64,000 nt of DNA from Alg239-R122 sp041746135 (lineage in GTDB: Bacteria; Pseudomonadota; Alphaproteobacteria; Sphingomonadales; Sphingomonadaceae). Positions 1 through 8,499 of this stretch are shown piece by piece. Position 1 is the first letter of the stretch. Every line of letters starts with the position of its first letter. Under the pieces are notes generated by a model. It did not search any database. It was given only the letters and a program-made list of their open reading frames with translations, and was not told the DNA's origin. The stretch covers positions 78,781-142,780 of the forward strand of contig JBGTHQ010000023.1 in the NCBI GenBank assembly GCA_041746135.1. Reading direction: 5' to 3'. The position numbers and the translations under genes are program-made.

Positions 1-864
1 CTTGCCATCGCGCTCGTGGAAGGGTTTACGGAAATACGCGTATATGAATGGGCATATGGTCAGCATCCGTTCGCGGATGTAGGTGCCGGCCGATATGTTG
101 GCAACCGGCCATTGGCAATGTTCGAGGACGGCAACCAGTACGGTTTGTGGATGGCATGTATCGCAGTGCTTGCGGCCTGGAGAGCTTGGTCCCACGACAG
201 TTCCAAGACCAGAATATGGATTGCCGCGCTATTTATTTTGGCAAGTTTTGCATCACAGTCCATAGGTGCCATCTTGTTGATGATATTGGGAATTGGGGCG
301 ATTTTTCTGCTGAGCGGGGTACATCTGTCAAGGCGGTTTTTTGTCCTTTTCGCGCTTGTGCTGGGGATTGGATTTGGTTTGTATGTGAACGGCGTGCTGC
401 CGCTTCGTTACCTTGCGACTGACACACCTGCGGGCGAAGCAGTTCTGAACGCGCTTAAAGCGTCGGACCGGGACTCGTTTTCATGGAGGATATCGCAAGA
501 TGAAAAGGCCATGCCCACACTTCGCACGCATCTGCTAACCGGTTCGGGCAAGTGGGACTGGTGGAGAGAATCTGGTACACGCCCTTGGGGCTTTTCGCTT
601 TTGCTGATTGGGCAGTTCGGGTTGATCGGCTTGTCGTTGCTCGGGACGGCTTTATTGGGATCGTTATTGGCGCGACGGCAAAAAGTTCGCGCTACTATCC
701 ATCATATTTCCGACGCTACGCGAAATCCCGCGATAGCTATTATTGCGGTTATTTTTATGGCGGCACTGGATGCCCTGCTGAACGCCTTTATTTTCCTGCC
801 TGCCATATTATTTTTGGCGGCTATCGCTAACCATCAAACCAAAGACTCAAACACAAGCGGGTAA
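1..864 (+). CDS. O-antigen polymerase/ligase-like membrane protein, 5'-truncated by the window edge
   Basis: The reading frame is open from base 1, so the gene almost certainly begins upstream and only the last ~287 residues are visible. The protein is hydrophobic, with about six membrane segments separated by short loops. A soluble stretch around residues 125-190 contains SWRISQDEKAM and GTRPWGFSLLLIGQFG, the kind of periplasmic loop followed by helices seen in O-antigen ligase/polymerase (Wzy/WaaL-like) proteins. In a polysaccharide locus it would polymerise or ligate lipid-linked glycan at the inner membrane. It converges on the EpsD-type gene at 1072, with a terminator hairpin between them. 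The family call rests on topology and context, because no catalytic motif is unambiguous in the visible part. Confidence 0.65.
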   Translation, partial: LAIALVEGFTEIRVYEWAYGQHPFADVGAGRYVGNRPLAMFEDGNQYGLWMACIAVLAAWRAWSHDSSKTRIWIAALFILASFASQSIGAILLMILGIGAIFLLSGVHLSRRFFVLFALVLGIGFGLYVNGVLPLRYLATDTPAGEAVLNALKASDRDSFSWRISQDEKAMPTLRTHLLTGSGKWDWWRESGTRPWGFSLLLIGQFGLIGLSLLGTALLGSLLARRQKVRATIHHISDATRNPAIAIIAVIFMAALDALLNAFIFLPAILFLAAIANHQTKDSNTSG

Positions 865-982
865 TACACAAGTGTATATGAGGTGCCTGAGGGGGGCTCA
901 TTTACTCTTGAATTGCGGAGCTATAGCAACAGCGATGACGCTTGTGGTCAGTTCATGAAAGCTGATGGCAGAGCAAAAAAAG

Positions 983-1012
983 TGGGCCGGAAATTTCAGT
1001 CATTCCGGCCCA
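983..1012 (-). terminator. Rho-independent terminator between convergent genes
   Basis: A perfect 10-bp stem, TGGGCCGGAA (983-992) with TTCCGGCCCA (1003-1012), encloses a 10-nt loop. The A-run at 974-981 gives a T-tract directly after the hairpin on the minus strand. It therefore mainly ends transcription of the minus-strand isomerase gene that stops at 1072. Confidence 0.8.
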
Positions 1013-1071
1013 ACTCGTCAAGCCAAATCAAATAAGAATACTGTGCCAAGCTAATACTGACATCTGTCGTC

Positions 1072-1956
1072 TCACGTGGCGGGCGTTTTTGCTGGCAACT
1101 TGGGTTTGGCGCCTTTTGCGGTGCTATCGGCCGCCGAAAATCCGTCCTGATAAGTGATTTCGGCTTTGCTCTTTGCCGCTTCCAGTCTTTTTTTCAAGAT
1201 CTCGCTCAGTTCTTCTTTGCGGATTGAGTCGACTATCTGCGATGCCATTTGCGATTCGTCTATCGGAACGCTCTGGCTGCCAGTAATCACATTTGCGGTC
1301 ACGACGGCCGCAGAGGGAACAACAAAAGGTTCGCCGGGCGCAAGCGATGCTATCTGGGCCATCATTGCAGCAGGAACTTGTGCGGAATCCATCTGTGTAG
1401 TCCCGCGCTGATATTTGATTTTCATACTATCCAGAATCGCTGCCACCTCGGGCAGGGTATTTGCCTTTTCAAGCGACTTCAGGCTCGAAATATCAGCCGG
1501 TACCGGAAAACTTATTTGATCGACATTATATATTTTGCGGTTCGCAAAAGAAAAAGGATGCGTTTTTACATAATTGTCGATCGCGCTTTTGTCGGGCACT
1601 TTTAATGTCGAACCGGTTTTCTGGCCATACATCTGAATCAAAAGGGCTTCGTTCAACTGACGCTGTTTGATAAGATACACCGGATCCTGATCGATCCCAT
1701 CCTCACGTGCAACTTGCGCCAAAAGTCTTTTGTCGACAATTTGTTGAAGCGCCTGTTGCTGAATGGCTTTATTGTCGGCGCCCGAGGGTATATTGGCTTC
1801 GGCAAGCATCGCATTAATTTCCTGAAGGGTAATTTCTTCCCCATTTACCACTGCGGCGACTTGTCCCGTTGCTTCTTTTTCACATCCTGCAAGCATGATG
1901 GCCCATGAGCCTGCACATATAAGAAGTAGCGGTTTTGCAGAAAGAGCGATTTTCAT
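1072..1956 (-). CDS. EpsD-family peptidyl-prolyl cis-trans isomerase lipoprotein
   Basis: A 294-residue SurA/PpiC-like protein. The N-terminus has a hydrophobic stretch ending in the lipobox LAGC (Cys near residue 25), so it should be a lipidated periplasmic or outer-membrane lipoprotein. An N-terminal helical region (ITLQEINAML... KRLLAQVAREDGI) resembles the SurA-N chaperone domain. The C-terminal third is a weak PpiC-like domain. Proteins of this type are known as EpsD in exopolysaccharide/exosortase loci and are thought to help fold export components. ATG at 1956 has GGAG about 8 nt upstream. The C-terminal tail is rich in Ala, Lys and Pro. The gene sits beside xrtV/epsI in the same orientation but is separated from them by an opposite-strand gene. 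Confidence 0.8.
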   Translation of the reverse strand: MKIALSAKPLLLICAGSWAIMLAGCEKEATGQVAAVVNGEEITLQEINAMLAEANIPSGADNKAIQQQALQQIVDKRLLAQVAREDGIDQDPVYLIKQRQLNEALLIQMYGQKTGSTLKVPDKSAIDNYVKTHPFSFANRKIYNVDQISFPVPADISSLKSLEKANTLPEVAAILDSMKIKYQRGTTQMDSAQVPAAMMAQIASLAPGEPFVVPSAAVVTANVITGSQSVPIDESQMASQIVDSIRKEELSEILKKRLEAAKSKAEITYQDGFSAADSTAKGAKPKLPAKTPAT

Positions 1957-2062
1957 TCGGAAATCTCCATAGAGTATGTATGTGAATGCAAGGAACTTAA
2001 TCGCGGACTTGTGACATGCCCGGTTAGAATATACAAGCTGCCGATAACAAGCGGAGGAAATT

Positions 2063-2317
2063 TTGGAAACTTTTTACGACTGGGTCACAGTGGCGATATT
2101 CGGGGGACTGATCGTGTTATTTCTCGATCGTTCAGTTGAGGATGATCCACCTGACCATTTGTGGCAATATCTGGTGGCAGCGTCAGGCTGCGCGGTTGCA
2201 AATTATCTCGGCAATGAAGGTTATATGTTTGCCGCTGTGGCAGTGATTGCCACTGTGATAACTTTTATCGTAGCCGTTCTCAAACCTTTTGAAAAATTCA
2301 AACGACCCAAGGAATGA
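2063..2317 (+). CDS. XrtV sorting-system accessory protein, small inner-membrane protein
   Basis: An 84-residue protein with about three hydrophobic segments and a Lys-rich C-terminal end. The phrase DDPPDHLWQYLVAASGC between the first two helices matches the small accessory protein that accompanies V-type exosortases in sphingomonads. This identification is from memory of the family. It starts with TTG at 2063, and this start is well supported by the strong Shine-Dalgarno GCGGAGGAAA at 2051-2060. The gene lies on the plus strand between the EpsD-type gene and epsI, both on the minus strand. It probably supports the exosortase in the inner membrane. Its biochemical role is unknown. Confidence 0.7.
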   Translation: METFYDWVTVAIFGGLIVLFLDRSVEDDPPDHLWQYLVAASGCAVANYLGNEGYMFAAVAVIATVITFIVAVLKPFEKFKRPKE

Positions 2318-2347
2318 GAATTCTGACCGTGTACTGAAATGACAAAG

Positions 2348-3049
2348 CTATTGGCTAATCCCGCTAATCAGTGCTCTCCCACGCGCGTTCATTGCGCGGT
2401 TCATGTCTGCGGCAAAAGTGGTCAATACCGGAAGCGCGTCTTTCACCTCCGGCATCACGACCGACATGCGCACCAGTATGCCATCGGGAATTGCCCCTCG
2501 TAAATTGGCTTTGATGACGGATATGCGCTGGTCTGTCCAGGCAAGAGGGAATTCATCGCCTATTCGTGTCCAGTAGAGGACATGCTCGGTCCTGTCTGGG
2601 CCGACAGCGGTAAAAACATTGCCAGGAGTTTTTCCGCCCAGGCCATTGTCAATGATAACCGGTCTGGTATTGGTAAGGCGGTACCCACCCGCCGGATAGC
2701 AAACTTCAGGCCTGTGCACTTGCAAAGTGCCGTCCTGCGTATTGCTGTACGCGGCTAAAAACATGACGGGCGGCTCTTTGCTCGATGCGTATACGCGGGT
2801 CACCAGATTGTCATAAAGCCTGTCTGACAATGCGTCGGGTGGTGGCAGCACGACCCCGCTCGACGTTTCAAACGCCCAAGGTCCGATTTTTTTCGGTACC
2901 AGTTTTTCAAAAACATCCTTATCCATAATCGGATTTATCGCATGCGGCGTCCGGGCATAGGCCACGCCACCTGCCAGGCAAAAAATTCCTCCCAGAATGA
3001 GGTTGCGCCGATCAAGCGCAATTGCCCCTGCAGTTTTCAGTTCGCTCAT
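2348..3049 (-). CDS. epsI: Exosortase-associated protein EpsI, V-type
   Basis: A 233-residue EpsI-domain protein. One N-terminal membrane segment (about residues 16-32) anchors a periplasmic domain carrying the EpsI signature VHRPEVCYPAGGY with its single conserved cysteine. EpsI-domain proteins occur either fused to exosortases or as a separate next gene, as here. Their role is tied to processing or export of exopolysaccharide and PEP-CTERM cargo, but the reaction is not established. The start codon overlaps the stop codon of xrtV by four bases (ATGA at 3046-3049), so the two are translationally coupled. Confidence 0.88.
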   Translation of the reverse strand: MSELKTAGAIALDRRNLILGGIFCLAGGVAYARTPHAINPIMDKDVFEKLVPKKIGPWAFETSSGVVLPPPDALSDRLYDNLVTRVYASSKEPPVMFLAAYSNTQDGTLQVHRPEVCYPAGGYRLTNTRPVIIDNGLGGKTPGNVFTAVGPDRTEHVLYWTRIGDEFPLAWTDQRISVIKANLRGAIPDGILVRMSVVMPEVKDALPVLTTFAADMNRAMNARGRALISGISQ

Positions 3050-3930
3050 GCCTTAGCCTTTCGAATGCTTATACGCCGCCATATTGGTTCAAATAGACTG
3101 TCGATTGCAAAAATTGTCAAAACAGCAATGAGGAACATTGTGATGCCTGCAAAATTATGGAGAAAGCCCTGTGCTGCTGCTTCTCCGGCATAGTAGGTAA
3201 CCAATATGAGTATGATGACGCGAATAAAATTAGCAATGATGGCGACAGGTATAATCATGAAGCTCAAAACCAAAGCATAGCGCCATTCCGCCTGATGGCG
3301 AATGTAGATATAGAATAAAGATATGGCTGAAAGTGATACCAGCGAATTGAGTCCGGAGCATGCTGCCGCTACGAGCAGCTGATACTGGCCAATCTGGATC
3401 ATGACCCCAGCGCCCCCGATCGGATACCCAAGCATATGCAAGAATGCGATCGCATATTGTGAAATCATTATTTTCAAAGGCTGGGTAATAAGAGCGATAA
3501 CGGTATCAGGCGGTGGAAACATGAACAAAAGATAGAAGAGAGGAAACCACATGAATTTCATCGCGGCGCTGCCGATGATGCTGTAAAGAGCAATCAGGAT
3601 AATCGCGTACATCAGATAGCCCTCGATCTCCACGATCTGGGTTGTTCTTGCAAAAAGATAGAGCGGCAGAAACACCGCGACCAGCAATGCAACCGGCAGA
3701 GTTGGTGCAGGTCGCATTATTGGTCTGGCTTGAAGCCAAAGTTTGCGCAAAAGCCACAATCCGGTAAACAGTACGATCGGGCCGTGCGCGCCTTCTTCAC
3801 GCGACCAGCTTTCCTGTGCGACAAACATCATTGTCGGTATGATAATCGCGGCCAAGCCTATCCCAAGCAATATTTTTGGAAAGGACACGCCATAAACGGG
3901 CGTGGGGGTTGGATATACGGCATCATTCAT
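3046..3930 (-). CDS. xrtV: Exosortase V (transpeptidase of the PEP-CTERM sorting system)
   Basis: A 294-residue polytopic inner-membrane protein with about eight helices. The exosortase catalytic residues are all present: Cys191 in AACSGLNSL, Arg237 in ANFIRVII, and His258 in GFLHNFAG. An N-terminal EGAHGPIV element is also typical. Exosortases cleave PEP-CTERM tails of surface proteins after Sec export and probably transfer them to a lipid or glycan carrier. Candidate substrates in this window are the PEPxxWA proteins at 14661 and 16393. ATG at 3930 is preceded by GAGGA at a rather long distance. The gene is divergent from the SleB-type hydrolase across a 431-base AT-rich gap. Confidence 0.9.
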   Translation of the reverse strand: MNDAVYPTPTPVYGVSFPKILLGIGLAAIIIPTMMFVAQESWSREEGAHGPIVLFTGLWLLRKLWLQARPIMRPAPTLPVALLVAVFLPLYLFARTTQIVEIEGYLMYAIILIALYSIIGSAAMKFMWFPLFYLLFMFPPPDTVIALITQPLKIMISQYAIAFLHMLGYPIGGAGVMIQIGQYQLLVAAACSGLNSLVSLSAISLFYIYIRHQAEWRYALVLSFMIIPVAIIANFIRVIILILVTYYAGEAAAQGFLHNFAGITMFLIAVLTIFAIDSLFEPIWRRISIRKAKA

Positions 3931-4361
3931 TCGGTAATATATCCTCAGCTTACGTATTGGAATAATTTGCTCTAAAACATAGCAGCATGTGTTTGCATAA
4001 ATTCCAAATCATAAGAATTTTTTAAAACGCATTTTGGGCACGCAGTCCGACTTTATTCACGCGTTGGCAAACTGTTGCAGTTCGACTAATTTCTAATCCC
4101 CTAAACGATATGCAATTCTACATATTTTGGCAACATCCAATCGGTTTCATTATGGGACAGTCCCAATTTGAGATACATCAATAGTCCTGATTTTTTGTTT
4201 TGATGGCATAGCTACCATCGCTCTGGTTCATCCGGTGCATTTTATAGACAAATGAAAATCGATAGGTCGTAAATTATGTCTATAAGGCATCAATCTTTTA
4301 ATTTACGCGGCGCGAAAGAGACCTGTCAGGGAAGCCAATTTTCCAACTGGAGAAACCAAGT
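3931..4361. promoter_or_regulatory. AT-rich divergent intergenic region with a 13-bp palindrome
   Basis: A 431-base gap without a coding frame separates xrtV (minus) from the SleB-type hydrolase gene (plus), so it must carry promoters for both. At 4153-4165 lies TGGGACAGTCCCA, a perfect palindrome around a single central base, about 200 bases upstream of the hydrolase start. It is a candidate operator. No clear -35/-10 pair could be assigned with confidence. Confidence 0.45.
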
Positions 4362-5411
4362 TTGTATTTTCAGATAAAACCTTCCTGGATGTTGCGCTTT
4401 CGTAACAGACGCGGACGTTGGATAGCTACATTCATGACATGTCTTTTCCTGGCTGTGCTTTTAGTTGGGTTATATTTGGGGTGGTCGAATATCCAATCGT
4501 CCAGTCAAGAGAGTGGGATGGACTCAGCAAAAATCTCTAGTGGTGCAACAGTTATATCCAGCTTGCCTGCATTGCCGGATGAAATACCGCCAGGTGAAGA
4601 GGATGCCAAATTCGACTTGAGTGCAGAAGAAGCCGTTAAATTCAATGCTGGGATTCCTGCAATTAATGGAAAAATAGATACGGCACTACCATTCAAGATT
4701 CCCAATACACCTACGTACGAACTGTCGCGTTCGAGTGCCATCAACTGTCTGACATCGGCGATATATTATGAGGCCGCATCTGAATCGGAGCGCGGTCAAA
4801 GAGCGGTTGCGCAAGTCATTTTGAACCGCGTCCGGCATCCTGCCTATCCGAAAAGTGTATGCGGGGTCGTCTTCCAGGGCTCCGAACGGACCACGGGTTG
4901 CCAGTTTTCATTTACATGTGATGGTTCCATGGCAAGGACACCACAACCGGCATTTTGGGAACGTGCGAAACGCATAGCGAAAGACGCCTTGAGTGGAAAA
5001 GTCGAGCCGAGCGTAGGCAATGCCACGCACTATCATACTATCTGGATTGTTCCCTATTGGGCACCAAGCCTTCAGAAATTGACGACGGTTGGGGCTCATA
5101 TTTTCTATCGATGGACTGGATACTGGGGTCAGCCCGGTGCCTTCAAGGATGTTTACGCGGGCGAAAATATTCCTGCAATATTGCCGGATTCGAAAAATCC
5201 GGTTACCGACATGGAATATGATGCCCAGGTCCAGTTGGGAGACGAGACCATTGCATTCACGCCCGAAAAAAAACGAAGCGATATCACCACTCCGTCATTC
5301 AAGGCTGGTCCGGGGCCAACGATTGCGGATGAAGCTAATAAAATTACCGCAGATGAAAATCGCGGTACGCTGGCGGCAGATAAAGAAAAAGGCGTCCTTC
5401 TTCCCAAATAA
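4362..5411 (+). CDS. SleB-family cell wall hydrolase
   Basis: A 349-residue protein. One N-terminal membrane segment (about residues 22-44) is followed by a linker and then a SleB-type Hydrolase_2 domain at about residues 128-250. The domain shows the family pattern AINCLTSAIYYEAASE, AQVILNRVRHPAYP, VFQGSERTTGCQFSFTCDG and THYHT, including the catalytic Glu of YYEA. Such enzymes cleave glycan strands of peptidoglycan. A membrane-anchored version near an exosortase may open the wall for export machinery, which is inference. The C-terminal ~90 residues are polar and low in complexity. The start is TTG at 4362, with GGAG 9 nt upstream. An in-frame ATG at 4389 is the alternative. Confidence 0.85.
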   Translation: MYFQIKPSWMLRFRNRRGRWIATFMTCLFLAVLLVGLYLGWSNIQSSSQESGMDSAKISSGATVISSLPALPDEIPPGEEDAKFDLSAEEAVKFNAGIPAINGKIDTALPFKIPNTPTYELSRSSAINCLTSAIYYEAASESERGQRAVAQVILNRVRHPAYPKSVCGVVFQGSERTTGCQFSFTCDGSMARTPQPAFWERAKRIAKDALSGKVEPSVGNATHYHTIWIVPYWAPSLQKLTTVGAHIFYRWTGYWGQPGAFKDVYAGENIPAILPDSKNPVTDMEYDAQVQLGDETIAFTPEKKRSDITTPSFKAGPGPTIADEANKITADENRGTLAADKEKGVLLPK

Positions 5412-5484
5412 ATCAATGTACACACAACAGTTTCTTAACGATTCTGAAACCATTCAGGCTTCATATTCGTGAGGGAGACAGTTT

Positions 5485-5766
5485 ATGAGCGCACATAAAA
5501 TACGATATGATGAACAATTTATAGATCCGCGGAACAAGATGAGCGCGAGCGACGCTTTTTCGTTTGGCGAACAGCATTATATACCTGTTTCGTCTCCAGC
5601 CCGCGAGTTGCAGGAAAACCTAGAAACTCGCATTGCTAACTCCGTGTCCATTGGAAAGCAAAGTTTTGAAGATACGTTAAGTTCCGGGAAAAAAGTCGCC
5701 ATCATCTTTGCATTCAGTTCGATATTATGGGCTGGAATTGTTCTGGCCGGGATCGCTATCTACTAA
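5485..5766 (+). CDS. Small tail-anchored membrane protein of unknown function
   Basis: A 93-residue protein that I do not recognise. Residues 1-70 are polar and probably helical (ARELQENLETRIANSVSIGKQSFEDTLSSG). Residues 71-92 form a single hydrophobic segment ending at the C-terminus, so it is probably anchored by its tail in the inner membrane. A strong GAGGGAG Shine-Dalgarno lies just upstream of ATG at 5485. It follows the SleB-type hydrolase by 73 bases in the same direction and may be co-transcribed with it. Confidence 0.65.
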   Translation: MSAHKIRYDEQFIDPRNKMSASDAFSFGEQHYIPVSSPARELQENLETRIANSVSIGKQSFEDTLSSGKKVAIIFAFSSILWAGIVLAGIAIY

Positions 5767-6120
5767 ACCTGTTCTATAATCGTCATCGGGTTTAATTTGA
5801 TTCTGGATGTCAGCCGATGATCGAGAAGATATCAAAGAAGTTGAATCCGTTTCAGGTCACATAAAATCTTAACTTTGAGAAGCTTGCCACCTTTTCACCA
5901 AAGCTGGTAAGGCGCGGCTTGAAAAGCAAATTCCCCTACACGGCATTCCCGCACTTATGTCAGGCAAATGTTGCGCTGATAAAATTGGATGCATGTTAAG
6001 ATAAACTAAAAACTCTCTCCCGTATCAACAAGATATGGTTAAACACGTGTTCATAGCATTTAAACGATTTAGCGTTTAAATTGCGGGGCACGTTTTACGT
6101 ATTGGGGCAGAGCAAGTTAA
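5767..6120. promoter_or_regulatory. Intergenic region with an inverted repeat upstream of the sugar transferase gene
   Basis: A 354-base gap without a gene. The clearest element is the inverted repeat ATTTAAACG (6058-6066) / CGTTTAAAT (6073-6081) with a 6-base spacer. It lies about 40 bases upstream of the sugar transferase start, where a promoter or operator would be expected. It has no T-run, which argues against a terminator. Confidence 0.45.
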
Positions 6121-7512
6121 TTGGAACACAGTTATCCTTCCACCAAACAAAAGTTGAGCGATGGTGCCGTTGTTCGGCGACCTTTAAGGAATCTGCGCCT
6201 GCTTATGTACGCAATGCTACAGGTTTGCGACGTTGTGGCTATATCATCCGCGTTCTTACTGGCCGGGCTTTTGCGTGATGAAAAATGGCTTTCTCCTCAA
6301 GGGCAGCATATTGTAATACTGGTTTTACCTATATTTCTGCTGTTTGCCTACAGCCGGGAGAGTTATTCCATTGATTCGCTGCGCAGCCTTTCTGAAAGCG
6401 TTCGAAGGCCACTTTCCGCTTTTTTTGCAACATCACTTATTATTTTCATGTTTACTTTTTTTTCGAAATCCGGATCGGACCTTTCGCGTCTGGCTTTCGG
6501 AACGGCATTTGTCGGAAGTGTGACATTGATCGTGTGCGGACGCCTGCTTGTCCATCGGTTCGTATGGTGGAAGTGGAAAGGCAATATTCTCGACCAGCTT
6601 ATTATAATTGATGGGACTCCCATACTGCCTGGTTGCGAGATGCATCGCTGTATCGATGCCCGAAAAGAAGGTCTCTATCCGGATCCGATGGATCCGCATC
6701 GGCTTTCTGAACTCTCCGCTTTGGTTAAGGGGTATGACAGAATTATCGTATCCTGCAGCGACGAGCGACGGGCGGATTGGTCGCTGTTTCTGAAAGGATC
6801 GGATATTACCGGCGAAATTGTTGTGCCGGATAACAATAAACTGGGTGCCATCGGTATCGGGGAATTAAATGGTACCGGCACATATATCGTATCCCGAGGT
6901 ACTTTGAGTTTTGTGAATCGCGTCAAGAAACGGGGTTTTGATCTGGCGGTGACTGTTCCTCTGTTCCTCTTCCTCTTGCCGCTTTTGATCGTTACTGCCA
7001 TCGCGATCAAGCTTGACAGTTCCGGCCCCGTCTTTTTTCGGCAGCCACGGGTTGGGCAGGCCAACCGAATTTTCAATATCTATAAATTCCGCAGCATGTG
7101 CGCGCAAGACAGCGATGAAAATGGCAATATATCCGCCAGTATAGGTGATGTGCGCATTACGCGTGTGGGACGCTTTATCCGGAAAACGAGCATTGACGAA
7201 CTGCCGCAACTCATCAACGTACTTCGCAATGAAATGAGTGTCGTGGGCCCCCGGCCGCATGCCCTAGGTTCACTGGCAGGCAACAAGCTATTTTGGGAAA
7301 TTAATCAGGAATACTGGCTTCGTCACGCCCTGAAGCCGGGTATCACCGGACTTGCGCAAATACGGGGGCATCGCGGCGCAACCCATGACCAACAAGACCT
7401 GGAACTACGGCTTCAATCCGACCTGGAATATTTGCAGGGTTGGAGGCTTTGGCGTGACGTGACAATATTAATCGGGACCGTCAGGGTTCTAATCCACCCC
7501 AATGCGTATTAA
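6121..7512 (+). CDS. Polyprenyl-phosphate sugar-1-phosphate transferase initiating exopolysaccharide
   Basis: A 463-residue protein of the WbaP/WcaJ/EpsB class. About four membrane helices occupy residues 28-145, followed by a divergent cytosolic region. The C-terminal catalytic domain starts with KKRGFDLAVTVPLFL at about residue 266. It contains GPVFFRQPRVG, YKFRSM, TSIDELPQLINVL and VGPRPHAL, all hallmarks of the bacterial sugar transferase domain. It transfers a hexose-1-phosphate from a UDP-sugar to undecaprenyl phosphate, the first step of repeat-unit assembly. The predicted start is TTG at 6121 with only a weak ribosome site. ATG at 6205 would remove the N-terminal cytosolic tail. Confidence 0.88.
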   Translation: MEHSYPSTKQKLSDGAVVRRPLRNLRLLMYAMLQVCDVVAISSAFLLAGLLRDEKWLSPQGQHIVILVLPIFLLFAYSRESYSIDSLRSLSESVRRPLSAFFATSLIIFMFTFFSKSGSDLSRLAFGTAFVGSVTLIVCGRLLVHRFVWWKWKGNILDQLIIIDGTPILPGCEMHRCIDARKEGLYPDPMDPHRLSELSALVKGYDRIIVSCSDERRADWSLFLKGSDITGEIVVPDNNKLGAIGIGELNGTGTYIVSRGTLSFVNRVKKRGFDLAVTVPLFLFLLPLLIVTAIAIKLDSSGPVFFRQPRVGQANRIFNIYKFRSMCAQDSDENGNISASIGDVRITRVGRFIRKTSIDELPQLINVLRNEMSVVGPRPHALGSLAGNKLFWEINQEYWLRHALKPGITGLAQIRGHRGATHDQQDLELRLQSDLEYLQGWRLWRDVTILIGTVRVLIHPNAY

Positions 7513-7620
7513 AATCATTCGCTAGATGACCGAATATATGAATTAAAGCTAATACTGATTATCATGCACGTTCAAATATGGTGAGTGAGTATTTACTATA
7601 TTTCGGAAAACGGGGACAAA

Positions 7621-8466
7621 ATGAGCATTAATTCCAAACCAGATATTATAATCAGTATTGCCACGATACCTAGTCGAATAAATTGTATGAAGCCGACCCT
7701 AGAATCTCTGATGGCTGGCAGCCTCGTACCCACAAAAATTTTCGTAAATCATCCCGAATATTGCAAATTAGAAAAATCAAATTACCAAACACCTGAATTT
7801 TTTTCCGATCAAGATTTTTGCCGCAATGTAATTGAGCTCAACACTACGCCGGTGGATTGGGGCCCCGGCACAAAATTACTGGGTGCAACTGTTCATCTTA
7901 CTCCAGATAGCTACCTTGTGATAGCTGACGATGATGTTGTCTACCATCCCACTTTCTTGTCACGTATAATGAATGCGCAATTTAATGAAAACGATCATGC
8001 TTATTCTTATTTTACGTATCGGGTGCGGGGCTTAACCGTAGGTCAGGGGTGCGATGGATTGAGCATGAAGTCTGAAAAACTGGATGGAGTGAGAGAGTTC
8101 TATGATACTCATGTTGCTGGAACAACGCTCACATATCATGACGATATTTGGATTGCTTATTTTCTAGCCACAAAAGGTGTGCAAATTCGCCGAATATCTA
8201 ATCCATCGAAACAATCATTAGTCTATGAGCAGATTATTCCGAATAATGTTTTGGCAATTCAAAAAGGCGATCTAAAAAGGGAAACAATTGCACGAACGCA
8301 TATTCCGCGTCTGTTTGCCGCTATCAAACTTCCTTTTTTCACCCGTGCTCGTTTCAAACTTATTGCGATCGGTGATTATTTCAAAGACTCTTGGTGCTTT
8401 GTCATGGATCTATGGCGCCGTGGCGCAAGAAAAATCATTAAAATGGCAAATGCTGACAAACCCTGA
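7621..8466 (+). CDS. Putative glycosyltransferase, AT-rich
   Basis: A 281-residue soluble protein from ATG at 7621, which has GGGGA upstream; a GTG 36 bases earlier is possible but has no ribosome site. The start IIISIATIPSR and the acidic cluster LVIADDDVVYHP (DDD at 103-105) look like the nucleotide-sugar/metal site of a GT-A fold glycosyltransferase. A second acidic element, YHDDIWIAYFLA, follows near residue 183. It lacks other signature motifs of family 2, so donor and acceptor are unknown. Codon use is clearly more AT-rich than in most other genes of the window. This suggests horizontal acquisition, as is usual for variable polysaccharide genes. Confidence 0.7.
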   Translation: MSINSKPDIIISIATIPSRINCMKPTLESLMAGSLVPTKIFVNHPEYCKLEKSNYQTPEFFSDQDFCRNVIELNTTPVDWGPGTKLLGATVHLTPDSYLVIADDDVVYHPTFLSRIMNAQFNENDHAYSYFTYRVRGLTVGQGCDGLSMKSEKLDGVREFYDTHVAGTTLTYHDDIWIAYFLATKGVQIRRISNPSKQSLVYEQIIPNNVLAIQKGDLKRETIARTHIPRLFAAIKLPFFTRARFKLIAIGDYFKDSWCFVMDLWRRGARKIIKMANADKP

Positions 8467-8499
8467 ATGTTCCTGTGCTGTTATTTGAGACACGTTTGC

